A stretch of DNA of 64,000 nucleotides from Gordionus sp. m RMFG-2023 (taxonomy: Eukaryota > Nematomorpha > Gordioida > Chordodea > Parachordodidae): assembly GCF_954871325.1 (NCBI RefSeq), contig NC_088775.1, positions 8,967,561 through 9,031,560 on the forward strand. Reading direction: 5' to 3'. This document shows positions 40,101 through 43,660 of the stretch, one piece after another. The notes beneath the pieces were generated by a model that saw only the letters and a program-made list of their open reading frames with translations, did no database searches and had not been told where the DNA came from. The stretch's first letter is position 1, and each line of letters opens with the position of its first letter. Both the position numbers and the translations under genes were made by a program.

Positions 40101-43100
40101 TAACATTTACGATATTCATTACCCATGCAATAACTGACATAATGACATTTATAAGAGGGTTTTTAAATGTTTCTAATTTTTTTAATTTCTTCTTTAAAAT
40201 TTATTTTTCTTATTAATTAGAGAACAAATGTTTTCTCAATAATATATTGAAAAAAGAGCCTTCAAAAAATTCGCTTTTTTTTGCTTTATGTAACATGAAT
40301 ATTTATTCATTAAATTATATAATATCTCTATAATTTTTTTTTTAAAAAACGATGAGAATAATTAATTAAAATTTTTAAATTATTGGTAATATTATTTTTA
40401 CTAGATTTGGTCTGCTTGGGAAACAAAGTGCATAGGGGAGACTGGAATTAAGTAGACCCCGGGGCTTGGCAAATCATTTAATCACATTTTAAAATTATAT
40501 GCACTAGAAGGTTAAAATTCAATCCTAATATAGCCTTTATTAGTATACATCTATCAATAAAAAAATCTTTTGAAATAATTAATTATTTTTACAAGACAGA
40601 ATTATAATTTTTATTAAAAATATAATAATGATAAAATTTAAATTTTATAGAAAAGTTTTAACATTCTTTTATGATTTGAGAAAGTTTAACAATTCTTGAT
40701 TTGTTGTTTATTTTGAAACTATTATTTATTATGTCTTCTAGATATTATTTTAATCATAATTAGTAAATTTAGAGCTAGCGGGGCTTGCTAAACCATACAC
40801 GTAAATCCCATTTGAATTTTTTTTTTTTAGTAATTAATACATTATTCGATATGGTGCGAGAATACAAATCCAATAAAATTAAAAAAGGTCAATAATTTAA
40901 TATTAATAATTATTTAGTAATATACTAAAATTTGATGAATTAATTATAAAGTAATAAGTTATATGAAGATTGTAAATCAACAGATCACTAGCCAACTTAC
41001 AGGTAAATTTATCTACATTATCTGTCTTATTTTTAAGGTATAATCAATAATTTTATGTATTAAACAATATAATCAAATATTAAAATATGATAATAGAGAT
41101 TATGTAAATTAAAATCTAAATTGTAATTGTAAAGAGATTAAAATATTATTTATTACATTATTTTTAAACGTAATAAATTTCATGTTCTTATATTTTATTA
41201 TGGATTAAAATTATGATGAAATATAATATTATTGTATTAGTGTATTTAAGTTATAATAAATATAATCTAATATTTAATCTGGCATGTTTATTTTAGGTAT
41301 TCCTAGATCAAACTTTATGAGATATTACAAGAGATATCAGGAAAGTAAAATATTTCCAATAAAAAAATAATGAAAAAAAACTATTCACAAGATATATGTC
41401 TTTGTTGTGAGCTGGATTTTATAAAACATCATAACGATGAAGAGTGGTACCAATGCAGAATGTGCCAAGAATGGGCACATAGTATATATTCAAAATTCGA
41501 CAAATTTTTATATGTCTAAAATATTTACTAAATTCACCATAATAAAGTTTCAATTTTTATAAAGTATTATGATATTTTGATCAATAAAACAATAAAATTA
41601 TTCTATACGTATCATTATTAATAAATAAAAATGCATTTCAATTCATTATAGCCTAAAAAAGAGGCAATGGTATAGGAAGCTCCTTGAAGTGATTTGCCTA
41701 ACCCCGTTATTAGGACTTGTTGGACAAAATTTCCACTTTTACAAAAAATAGAATAGAATTTCAAAAATATGATTATATTCTTAAATTTTTTTATAAGGCA
41801 CCTTTATAGTTTTAGGTATCTATTAATATATTGTTTATTATAATATCTAGAAAAAATATATGAGCAATAACCGATTTTGCAAAAATGGTTCGACTTAACC
41901 CCACTCTCCCCTACTTTTAAGGGTTAGGGTTAGGGTCATTCACTAATCAAATTTTGGGGCTTGCATAATTTATTGCTAAAATCCTAAAAATTTGCAAAAT
42001 CGAGCCGTTTAACAACACTATTCTACAACCCCTATCCCCCCCCCACCCTTCAATTTCGATGATGATCTTGTGTAATAGCCCCCATGGTAGAAGTCCCTGA
42101 GCATAAAAAAAAATGACACGATGCCATTCTGTATATAAATAAGATTTATTTATAAAATTGCATACAATTACATGTTTGGTAAAAATGCCAATTAAATTTT
42201 CATTTTGCGCCACCAACCTTTAAAAAAAATTTTTTTTTTTTATAGTTTTACTATTTTTTCAATTTTAAATCATTTTTTGAAGCGCGTTTTTTAAAATTTA
42301 AACATCTGATTTTACCGGAAATGTATTCCAGCATGTTTAGAATATTATGAATTGTAGATAATTTAGCTATTAATTGAGTCATTTATAATTTTTGTAAAAA
42401 AGATCTATGGAAAAACTGATATAAATTACATTAAGCTCAAAAGTTAATGACAAAATTGTCTGATTGGTGGAATACATTTCAGCCAGATTTTTAAATTTCG
42501 CGCTCATTGAATAAATACCACATTGCATGAAAAAACATATTGCCGCCATCATATTATTTATTATATATACTCTATAGTCCTTCTATTTATTGAAAAGGAA
42601 AAACGCCGTCTGATTTATAAAAACTAAATTTTATTATTATACATGTAGGCAAATCCAATAAATACGAATTGTAAACGATTCATTCGTTAATAAATGGGGC
42701 AAGTCTGAGCCTGAAATAAAATTCTGACATTTTACCCCTAAATCATTTTTGATTGGCCAAGAGAGTTTAGCTTATTATAATAATCAAACGTCGAAATGCC
42801 CATTGTCCAGAATACTATTATACAATAAGTAAGATTATTTGCCAATGGCGTCAAGTGGGAGAAAAAATTTTGGTGAGCAATTGCCAAAGAAATTTTTATT
42901 TAAAAAAAATAAGATTTTAACACCTATTTTGAGGTTACAAAATCAATGACATTAACAACCCTTAAAATTTTATATAAATACTAAACAAATTAAATATTTT
43001 AAAATGAAATTCAAAATAAAAAAAAACCCCCCATTAAAGATAAGTAATTATTTTAGTGAAACATAAATTATTTAAAATATTTCATTTTCATTTTATTTTA

Positions 43101-43660
43101 AACAATTTTTTTTAAAAAAAAGAAGATGTTTTAAAGTACTAGAAAATGTAGAGCTAGCAGACGCCACTGGTATTAGCAGATGATAATCGAGACTTTTTAA
43201 AGTGCTTAACCATTCCCATTTTAGATAGTAAAATCAGAATTTACAATTTTTAAAACTCTTTAATAGAAATAATATCGAATGAGAGTATACTTCTTTTTTT
43301 TTAAAGTACAACTAATGGTTTTTGGGGGAGGTGGTTTTAAGACACCCACAATGTAATAATGATATATATTGAATCTTAGAAAAAATAAGTAAAATGGAAA
43401 AATCTAACCTCTCCGTCAGCTTTAACCGTGATTTGATCGCCCTTGGTGCTGATAATATCGGCGCAAACAAAAGCTTTGCCCTTTTTCGGAACCCAACAAA
43501 TCTTTTTATTATCCAAAATCATAGAACTATGATGCAACCTCCAAGCATCGCTGACACGTAGATATTTCTCGGGATTATCTTTCATGGGGTTTGCTGGCAA
43601 GGGGATGGCACATTTGAGCCAGCCGTGAGTATCTAACGGCCAATCGTTCTTGTCAGACAT
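10108..43660 (-). CDS. Mhc: Muscle myosin II heavy chain (37 coding exons, alternatively spliced)
   Basis: This gene encodes the actin-based motor and rod of muscle thick filaments. Hand splicing gives about 1978 residues: SH3-like N-domain, P-loop GESGAGKT (195-202), switch I NDNSSRFGKF, switch [11 protein letters not shown], loop 2, actin-binding region, SH1/SH2 helix ([18 protein letters not shown]), converter, two light-chain sites ending [10 protein letters not shown] (P855), then over 1000 residues of heptad coiled coil and a Ser/Pro tailpiece. All intron phases agree. Coding exons 5' to 3': 43409-43660, 35721-35864, 35497-35653, 35225-35252, one of three exon 5 copies, one of two exon 6 copies, 29217-29280, 29013-29111, 28467-28570, 26237-26375, 25506-25624, 25301-25450, 24447-24617, 24104-24283, 21977-22106, 21851-21915, 21658-21745, 21281-21398, 20891-21095, 20589-20726, 19950-20300, 19265-19597, 18836-18982, 16131-16187, 15262-15515, 14983-15061, 14637-14882, 14302-14498, 13976-14108, 13624-13840, 13111-13351, 12723-13008, 11815-12039, 11343-11525, 11011-11211, 10553-10729, 10108-10161. 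Family usual length is about 1940. Confidence 0.96.
10553..10729 (-). CDS. Mhc: Mhc exon 36 (residues 1903-1961): end of rod and tailpiece start
   Basis: It encodes [20 protein letters not shown], then ends the coiled coil and begins a flexible tailpiece ([20 protein letters not shown]). At GCT|GTAAAA it can splice to 10108-10161. If not spliced, it reads eight further residues (VKNYLYFF) to a stop at 10526. The aromatic, AT-biased ending suggests intron read-through, though a minor isoform cannot be excluded. Confidence 0.92.
11011..11211 (-). CDS. Mhc: Mhc exon 35 (residues 1836-1902): assembly region
   Basis: It encodes [20 protein letters not shown] through [20 protein letters not shown]. 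It lies in the C-terminal part of the rod that drives filament assembly. Donor GCG|GTAAGT. Confidence 0.95.
11343..11525 (-). CDS. Mhc: Mhc exon 34 (residues 1775-1835)
   Basis: It encodes [20 protein letters not shown] through [20 protein letters not shown] to KLETK. Phase 0. The acceptor TTTAAAG|AGC is weak but fits the family register. Confidence 0.92.
11815..12039 (-). CDS. Mhc: Mhc exon 33 (residues 1700-1774)
   Basis: It encodes [20 protein letters not shown] through [20 protein letters not shown] to DLEDKFKK. Phase 0, donor AAG|GTTTTA. Confidence 0.94.
12723..13008 (-). CDS. Mhc: Mhc exon 32 (residues 1604-1699)
   Basis: It encodes [20 protein letters not shown] through [20 protein letters not shown] to [12 protein letters not shown]. 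The donor is CAA|GTTAAT, phase 0. Confidence 0.95.
13111..13351 (-). CDS. Mhc: Mhc exon 31 (residues 1524-1603)
   Basis: It encodes [20 protein letters not shown] through [20 protein letters not shown] to [10 protein letters not shown]. The donor ACTAG|GTTTTC leaves phase 2. Confidence 0.95.
13624..13840 (-). CDS. Mhc: Mhc exon 30 (residues 1452-1523)
   Basis: It encodes [20 protein letters not shown], then [20 protein letters not shown] and so on to RENKNLQ. The landmark [14 protein letters not shown] is family-wide. The donor CAAG|GTTTTA leaves phase 1. Confidence 0.94.
13976..14108 (-). CDS. Mhc: Mhc exon 29 (residues 1407-1451)
   Basis: It encodes [20 protein letters not shown] then [20 protein letters not shown] and DVER. 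The acceptor is TATAG|G and the donor AGG|GTATAT. Confidence 0.94.
14302..14498 (-). CDS. Mhc: Mhc exon 28 (residues 1342-1406)
   Basis: It encodes [20 protein letters not shown] through [20 protein letters not shown] to SEELEES. The donor AG|GTACTA leaves phase 2. Confidence 0.93.
14637..14882 (-). CDS. Mhc: Mhc exon 27 (residues 1260-1341)
   Basis: It encodes [20 protein letters not shown] through [20 protein letters not shown] to NALEEESR. Phase 0 on both sides, donor AGG|GTAAAA. Confidence 0.94.
14983..15061 (-). CDS. Mhc: Mhc exon 26 (residues 1233-1259)
   Basis: It encodes (K)[18 protein letters not shown] then GEHVVKAK. The acceptor is TATAAAG|A and the donor AAA|GTTATA. The Gly-Gly in [10 protein letters not shown] breaks the heptad pattern lightly, as in related rods. 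Confidence 0.88.
15262..15515 (-). CDS. Mhc: Mhc exon 25 (residues 1149-1232)
   Basis: It encodes [20 protein letters not shown], then [20 protein letters not shown] and so on to [10 protein letters not shown]. The donor CCAA|GTATAA leaves phase 2. Confidence 0.94.
15969..16091. mobile_element. hAT miniature element, GC-island family, in Mhc intron 24
   Basis: It runs from CAGAGACCTGAATAAGC to CGTCGGGTCTCAGG, with CTGCCCGGATT and CTGCCCGGCACGTCGGG inside. No matching target duplication is seen. Only about 40 nt separate it from the exon 24 donor. Confidence 0.55.
16131..16187 (-). CDS. Mhc: Mhc exon 24, 57 nt (residues 1130-1148): shared by both products
   Basis: It encodes [19 protein letters not shown], a hallmark rod segment. 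Its acceptor (TTACAG|AGT) would serve both the full-length motor and the rod-only form. The donor is AAG|GTATTT, phase 0. Confidence 0.95.
16474..16995 (-). CDS. Candidate internal first exon of a catchin/myorod-like rod protein
   Basis: This 174-codon frame opens [20 protein letters not shown] and ends RTERSMLE at a donor GAA|GTATAT in phase 0. It lies in Mhc intron 23, on the same strand, and joins exactly in frame to exon 24 ([10 protein letters not shown]). It is not coiled coil but basic, rich in Ser, Thr, Pro and Tyr (for example [20 protein letters not shown], then [13 protein letters not shown]). Molluscan catchin and Drosophila myorod are, as I recall, rod-only proteins made from Mhc by an internal start with a unique, partly phosphorylatable N-terminus; catchin joins the rod at this same ELQ|ARIEEL site. 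The product would be about 1023 residues, incorporated in thick filaments. I know no sequence match for the unique part. Confidence 0.75.
17169..17176 (-). promoter_or_regulatory. Candidate TATA box / MEF2-like site for the internal rod-protein start
   Basis: The minus strand reads CTATAAATATAAACC about 175-180 nt upstream of the internal ATG. It holds a TATAAATA core and matches the MEF2 consensus at 9 of 10 positions. It sits where an internal promoter would be expected, but AT-rich DNA gives such words by chance. Confidence 0.3.
17178..18835 (-). other. Rest of Mhc intron 23
   Basis: AT-rich sequence with no second alternative exon seen. A worn hAT-type end (ccaatggcgttactaggg) is at 18635, followed by a run reminiscent of other element ends. 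Open frames here are biased and not credible. Confidence 0.4.
18836..18982 (-). CDS. Mhc: Mhc exon 23 (residues 1081-1129): last exon skipped by the rod-only form
   Basis: It encodes [20 protein letters not shown] then [19 protein letters not shown]. The donor CAG|GTCTAC is phase 0. This junction is the point where the internal first exon at 16474-16995 would replace everything upstream. Confidence 0.94.
19265..19597 (-). CDS. Mhc: Mhc exon 22 (residues 970-1080): S2 coiled coil
   Basis: It encodes [20 protein letters not shown] through [20 protein letters not shown] to [10 protein letters not shown]. The landmark [19 protein letters not shown] is conserved across muscle myosins. The donor is CAG|GTAAAA. 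Confidence 0.95.
19950..20300 (-). CDS. Mhc: Mhc exon 21 (residues 853-969): head-rod junction and S2
   Basis: It opens [20 protein letters not shown]; the Pro marks the start of the rod. Continuous heptad coiled coil follows, with no alternative copy seen. Phase 0 on both sides. Confidence 0.95.
20589..20726 (-). CDS. Mhc: Mhc exon 20 (residues 807-852): light-chain binding
   Basis: It encodes the IQ region: [20 protein letters not shown], then [20 protein letters not shown]. The two motifs bind essential and regulatory light chains. The WLWWKLYTK hook before the rod closely resembles molluscan myosins (WQWWKLYSK). Confidence 0.95.
20891..21095 (-). CDS. Mhc: Mhc exon 19 (residues 738-806): converter
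   Basis: It encodes [20 protein letters not shown], then [20 protein letters not shown] and [12 protein letters not shown]. The converter turns small motor changes into the lever swing. Drosophila has five alternative copies of the matching exon; only one is seen here. Confidence 0.96.
21281..21398 (-). CDS. Mhc: Mhc exon 18 (residues 699-737): SH1/SH2 helix
   Basis: It encodes [20 protein letters not shown] then [18 protein letters not shown]. Both reactive cysteines (TCNG and RICRKG) are present. The donor AAAG|GTAATT leaves phase 2, completing an Arg codon with exon 19. Confidence 0.96.
21658..21745 (-). CDS. Mhc: Mhc exon 17 (residues 670-698)
   Basis: It encodes [20 protein letters not shown] then IIPNEHKGP, the conserved lower actin-binding region. 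The acceptor is AATTTAG|GAA, and the donor CCCG|GTATAT leaves phase 1. Confidence 0.95.
21851..21915 (-). CDS. Mhc: Mhc exon 16, 65 nt (residues 648-669): loop 2
   Basis: It encodes (D)[18 protein letters not shown] then LYK. The Lys/Gly/Ser-rich stretch is the actin-contacting loop 2. In molluscs the matching region is subject to alternative splicing, but only one copy is seen here. The donor is AAG|GTAAAA. Confidence 0.94.
21977..22106 (-). CDS. Mhc: Mhc exon 15 (residues 605-647): to loop 2
   Basis: It encodes [20 protein letters not shown], then [20 protein letters not shown]. The acceptor is ATCAAAG|GTG, and the donor GACG|GTTTTT (phase 1) is a weak match. Confidence 0.92.
23590..23935 (+). 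mobile_element. Ty3/Gypsy-type pol fossil (RT to RNase H part) in Mhc intron 14
   Basis: A short plus-strand piece shows the end of the reverse transcriptase and its connection to RNase H, with the family landmarks YLGH and [13 protein letters not shown]. No LTRs, gag, integrase or envelope are seen nearby. It is an isolated, broken remnant with more than one break, antisense to Mhc, and it looks old. Confidence 0.75.
24104..24283 (-). CDS. Mhc: Mhc exon 14 (residues 545-604)
   Basis: It encodes [20 protein letters not shown], then [13 protein letters not shown] and MEIKHYAGT. The acceptor is TTTAG|CCC and the donor ACC|GTAAAA, phase 0. Confidence 0.95.
24447..24617 (-). CDS. Mhc: Mhc exon 13 (residues 488-544): relay region
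   Basis: It encodes [20 protein letters not shown], then [20 protein letters not shown] and [17 protein letters not shown]. This is the relay helix and loop, which transmit nucleotide state to the converter. Insects use alternative copies of the relay exon; here only one is seen. Phase 0 on both sides. Confidence 0.96.
24698..25029. mobile_element. hAT miniature element, GC-island family, perfect 8-bp duplication
   Basis: Identical octamers CCTTAAAC flank the element (24690-24697 and 25030-25037). The ends are TAGAGATCTGCA and the inverse TGCAGATCACTA. The interior has strings such as AGGCCCGGCTCGGGCC and TTGGGCCGGGTCGGGTCGG at both ends, separated by AT-rich filler. It lies in Mhc intron 12, about 80 nt from the exon 13 acceptor. 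Confidence 0.88.
25111..25270. mobile_element. hAT miniature relic, GTATCTTGTATC family
   Basis: The segment runs from TACCGCGAATACTTGTATCT to GACCTGCCCAACTCTG and repeats GTATCTT/AAGATAC motifs. Its right end and internal motifs match the ends of the 2.4-kb element at 57988-60374. The outer tip of the left end appears lost. Confidence 0.65.
25301..25450 (-). CDS. Mhc: Mhc exon 12 (residues 438-487): switch II
   Basis: It encodes [20 protein letters not shown] then [13 protein letters not shown], the switch II segment that senses the gamma-phosphate. The donor GAA|GTTAGT lies only 30 nt from a miniature element (25111-25270). Confidence 0.96.
25506..25624 (-). CDS. Mhc: Mhc exon 11 (residues 398-437)
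   Basis: It encodes [20 protein letters not shown] then [19 protein letters not shown]. The acceptor is ATGATAG|CC and the donor CAG|GTATCC, phase 0. Confidence 0.94.
26237..26375 (-). CDS. Mhc: Mhc exon 10 (residues 352-397)
   Basis: It encodes [20 protein letters not shown], then [19 protein letters not shown]. The donor GATC|GTATGA leaves phase 1, and joining to exon 11 gives [13 protein letters not shown]. Confidence 0.93.
26930..28230 (+). mobile_element. Non-LTR (LINE) reverse-transcriptase relic in Mhc intron 9
   Basis: Plus-strand fragments in several frames carry reverse-transcriptase hallmarks: [10 protein letters not shown] near 27600, a [17 protein letters not shown] block near 27780-27830 (family form QEGxQQGDPLGxLLF), and YIDD near 27888. 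Upstream fragments ([16 protein letters not shown]) fit the region before the RT in the same kind of element. It is riddled with stops and frame changes and is antisense to Mhc. No 3' tail or target duplication was found. Confidence 0.7.
28467..28570 (-). CDS. Mhc: Mhc exon 9 (residues 317-351)
   Basis: It encodes [18 protein letters not shown] then [16 protein letters not shown]. The acceptor is TATAAAG|AAC and the donor GAT|GTATAT, phase 0. In insects the equivalent region is an alternative exon; only one copy is seen here. Confidence 0.9.
29013..29111 (-). CDS. Mhc: Mhc exon 8 (residues 284-316)
   Basis: It encodes [20 protein letters not shown] then [12 protein letters not shown]. The acceptor (TATTAAAG) is purine-rich and weak, and the donor is AAAAG|GTGGTT, phase 1. 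Phase and family alignment both support these ends. Confidence 0.9.
29217..29280 (-). CDS. Mhc: Mhc exon 7 (residues 263-283)
   Basis: It encodes [21 protein letters not shown], which follows switch I directly. The acceptor is TTTTTAG|GGG; the donor T|GTAAGC leaves phase 1. Confidence 0.95.
29443..29538 (-). CDS. Mhc: Mhc exon 6b (residues 232-263 alternative): switch I lead, version B
   Basis: It encodes [20 protein letters not shown] then [12 protein letters not shown] (32 codons, phase 0, donor TTT|GTAAGT). It is one codon longer than 6a, and the differences sit at the start (KAS versus GT), that is, at the far end of loop 1. The rest is almost identical in protein but differs at many third positions, so the duplication is old and under purifying selection. 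Confidence 0.93.
29895..30066. mobile_element. hAT miniature element between exons 6a and 6b, perfect 8-bp duplication
   Basis: Identical octamers TATGTACA lie at 29887-29894 and 30067-30074. The ends carry TAGTGTTGTCTAAAACC and the inverse of GGTTTCTAACAAACAA, and subterminal inverted blocks follow (tttacccattttt against aaaaatgggcgaaa). It is related to the TAGTGTTGTTAAA family. Confidence 0.75.
30383..30475 (-). CDS. Mhc: Mhc exon 6a (residues 232-262): switch I lead, version A
   Basis: It encodes [20 protein letters not shown] then [11 protein letters not shown] (31 codons, phase 0 at both ends, donor TTC|GTAAGC). It supplies most of switch I (NDNSSRF). It is interchangeable with 6b. Confidence 0.93.
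32320..32410 (-). CDS. Mhc: Mhc exon 5c: P-loop plus loop 1, short divergent version
   Basis: It encodes [13 protein letters not shown] followed by [17 protein letters not shown]. Compared with 5a and 5b, the helix after the P-loop differs (VLTYYA for VIQYFA) and the loop is shorter. Two donors are possible in the same phase: GAA|GTGCAA at the stated end (my coordinates 32316-32406 for this choice, allowing for a few bases), or GTGCAA|GTTTCA, which adds VQ. The acceptor is AATAG|TGGAGAG. Confidence 0.85.
32907..33012 (-). CDS. Mhc: Mhc exon 5b: P-loop plus loop 1, medium version
   Basis: It encodes the same [19 protein letters not shown], then a different loop, [16 protein letters not shown]. 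It is 106 nt with the same entry and exit phases as 5a, and the donor is GCT|GTAAGT. The loop is rich in Thr and Ala and has no charged residues, unlike 5a. Confidence 0.92.
34466..34689. mobile_element. hAT miniature element, TAGTGTTGTTAAA family
   Basis: The left end is TAGTGTTGTTAAATTGC, and the right end contains ggctcaaaacgagccgttta followed by ctaaaacta. The interior resembles 47521-47670 (tcgatattttgttaatagat; aaaatattaagttagct). The flanking octamers do not match, so this copy is older or rearranged. It lies 68 nt beyond the exon 5a donor. Confidence 0.6.
34758..34869 (-). CDS. Mhc: Mhc exon 5a: P-loop plus loop 1, long version
   Basis: It encodes [19 protein letters not shown], then the loop-1 sequence [18 protein letters not shown]. 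It is 112 nt, entering in phase 2 and leaving in phase 0 at GCC|GTAAGT. It is one of three mutually interchangeable copies with 5b and 5c. Loop 1 sits at the mouth of the nucleotide pocket, and its length and charge are known to tune ADP release in muscle myosins. Confidence 0.93.
35225..35252 (-). CDS. Mhc: Mhc exon 4, 28-nt microexon (residues 185-194)
   Basis: The sequence between ATACAG and GTAAG encodes (N)RENQSILI(T), the conserved lead into the P-loop. Its 28 nt start in phase 1 and end in phase 2, exactly joining exon 3 to any of the three exon 5 copies. Vertebrate muscle myosin genes have, as I recall, a similar very short exon here. Confidence 0.92.
35318..35422. mobile_element. hAT miniature element in Mhc intron 3, perfect 8-bp duplication
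   Basis: This 105-bp element runs from CCGAGACCTGCAGG to GCTGGTCTCTG and carries the GC blocks AAGCCCGGCTCGACC and GGCCGGGCC. It is flanked by identical octamers ATATATTC (35310-35317 and 35423-35430), the length typical of hAT insertion. It begins 74 nt downstream of the exon 3 donor in the direction of transcription. Confidence 0.85.
35497..35653 (-). CDS. Mhc: Mhc exon 3 (residues 133-184): motor core
   Basis: It encodes [20 protein letters not shown] and [17 protein letters not shown], which are near-invariant in muscle myosins. The acceptor is ATATAG|ACT, and the donor A|GTATGA leaves phase 1. Confidence 0.95.
35721..35864 (-). CDS. Mhc: Mhc exon 2 (residues 85-132): start of motor core
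   Basis: It encodes [19 protein letters not shown] and [12 protein letters not shown], matching the family segment NPPKFEKxEDMxxLTxLN. The acceptor is ATAG|GAA and the donor TTTAC|GTAAAA, phase 0 on both sides. The Trp in YFIWIIY replaces a residue that is usually small or polar in this family. Confidence 0.92.
36600..36685 (-). repeat. tRNA-derived SINE copy in Mhc intron 1
   Basis: On the minus strand the segment reads CGCCTAATCGGTTAGTGCAT (A-box-like), and about 30 nt on reads AGTTTGAATCC (B-box-like), the internal promoter layout of tRNA-derived elements. A second copy at 57150-57245 has the same pair (CCAAATCGGTGAGTGCAT and GAGCTCGAACC). Body and tail beyond the promoter could not be delimited. 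Confidence 0.6.
40433..41913 (+). mobile_element. pogo/Tigger-like DNA transposon relic in Mhc intron 1
   Basis: The ends are TAGGGGAGACTGGAATTAAG and the inverse TAGGGGAGAGTGGGGTTAAG, and TA at both tips fits a TA target duplication. Near the right end (about 41370-41520) a frame encodes [10 protein letters not shown], then [17 protein letters not shown], the CxxC/CxxC/WxH zinc-binding tail found at the C-terminus of pogo-like transposases. The last Cys expected after His is replaced (Ser). The rest of the transposase is gone, so the element is dead. Confidence 0.7.
41950..42020. mobile_element. Truncated hAT miniature element end (TAGTGTTGTTAAACGG family)
   Basis: The segment ends aaaatcgagccgtttaacaa followed by cacta, the inverse of the family terminus. 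The matching left end is not recognisable. A C run follows at 42038. Confidence 0.55.
43409..43660 (-). CDS. Mhc: Mhc exon 1 (residues 1-84): N-terminus and SH3-like domain
   Basis: The start is [10 protein letters not shown], and the family landmark [11 protein letters not shown] follows at about residue 55. Muscle myosins as I know them reach this landmark near residue 35, so this one has about 20 extra residues. The donor is GAG|GTTAGA, phase 0. A splice acceptor (TTTTTAG|GACAAATAA) lies only 9 nt before the ATG, so the transcript must begin further upstream or be trans-spliced. Confidence 0.92.

Larger units (their letters stand above)
35865..43408 (-). other. Mhc intron 1, 7.5 kb, rich in mobile elements
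   Basis: This is the largest intron. It holds a pogo-like element (40433-41913), a truncated hAT miniature end (near 41950-42020), a tRNA-derived SINE (36600-36685), and worn hAT-type ends near 37070 (aggggcgtcattaacc), 42841 (ccaatggcgtcaagtggg) and 43161 (gacgccactgg). A G run lies near 36368. An open stretch at 39370-39510 with better-than-average codon use ([18 protein letters not shown]) is unassigned. Confidence 0.7.

Noticed and set aside
41922-41938. Telomere-like agggttagggttaggg
   Set aside because: Fewer than three units, with no array on either side; it can arise by chance or from an element end.
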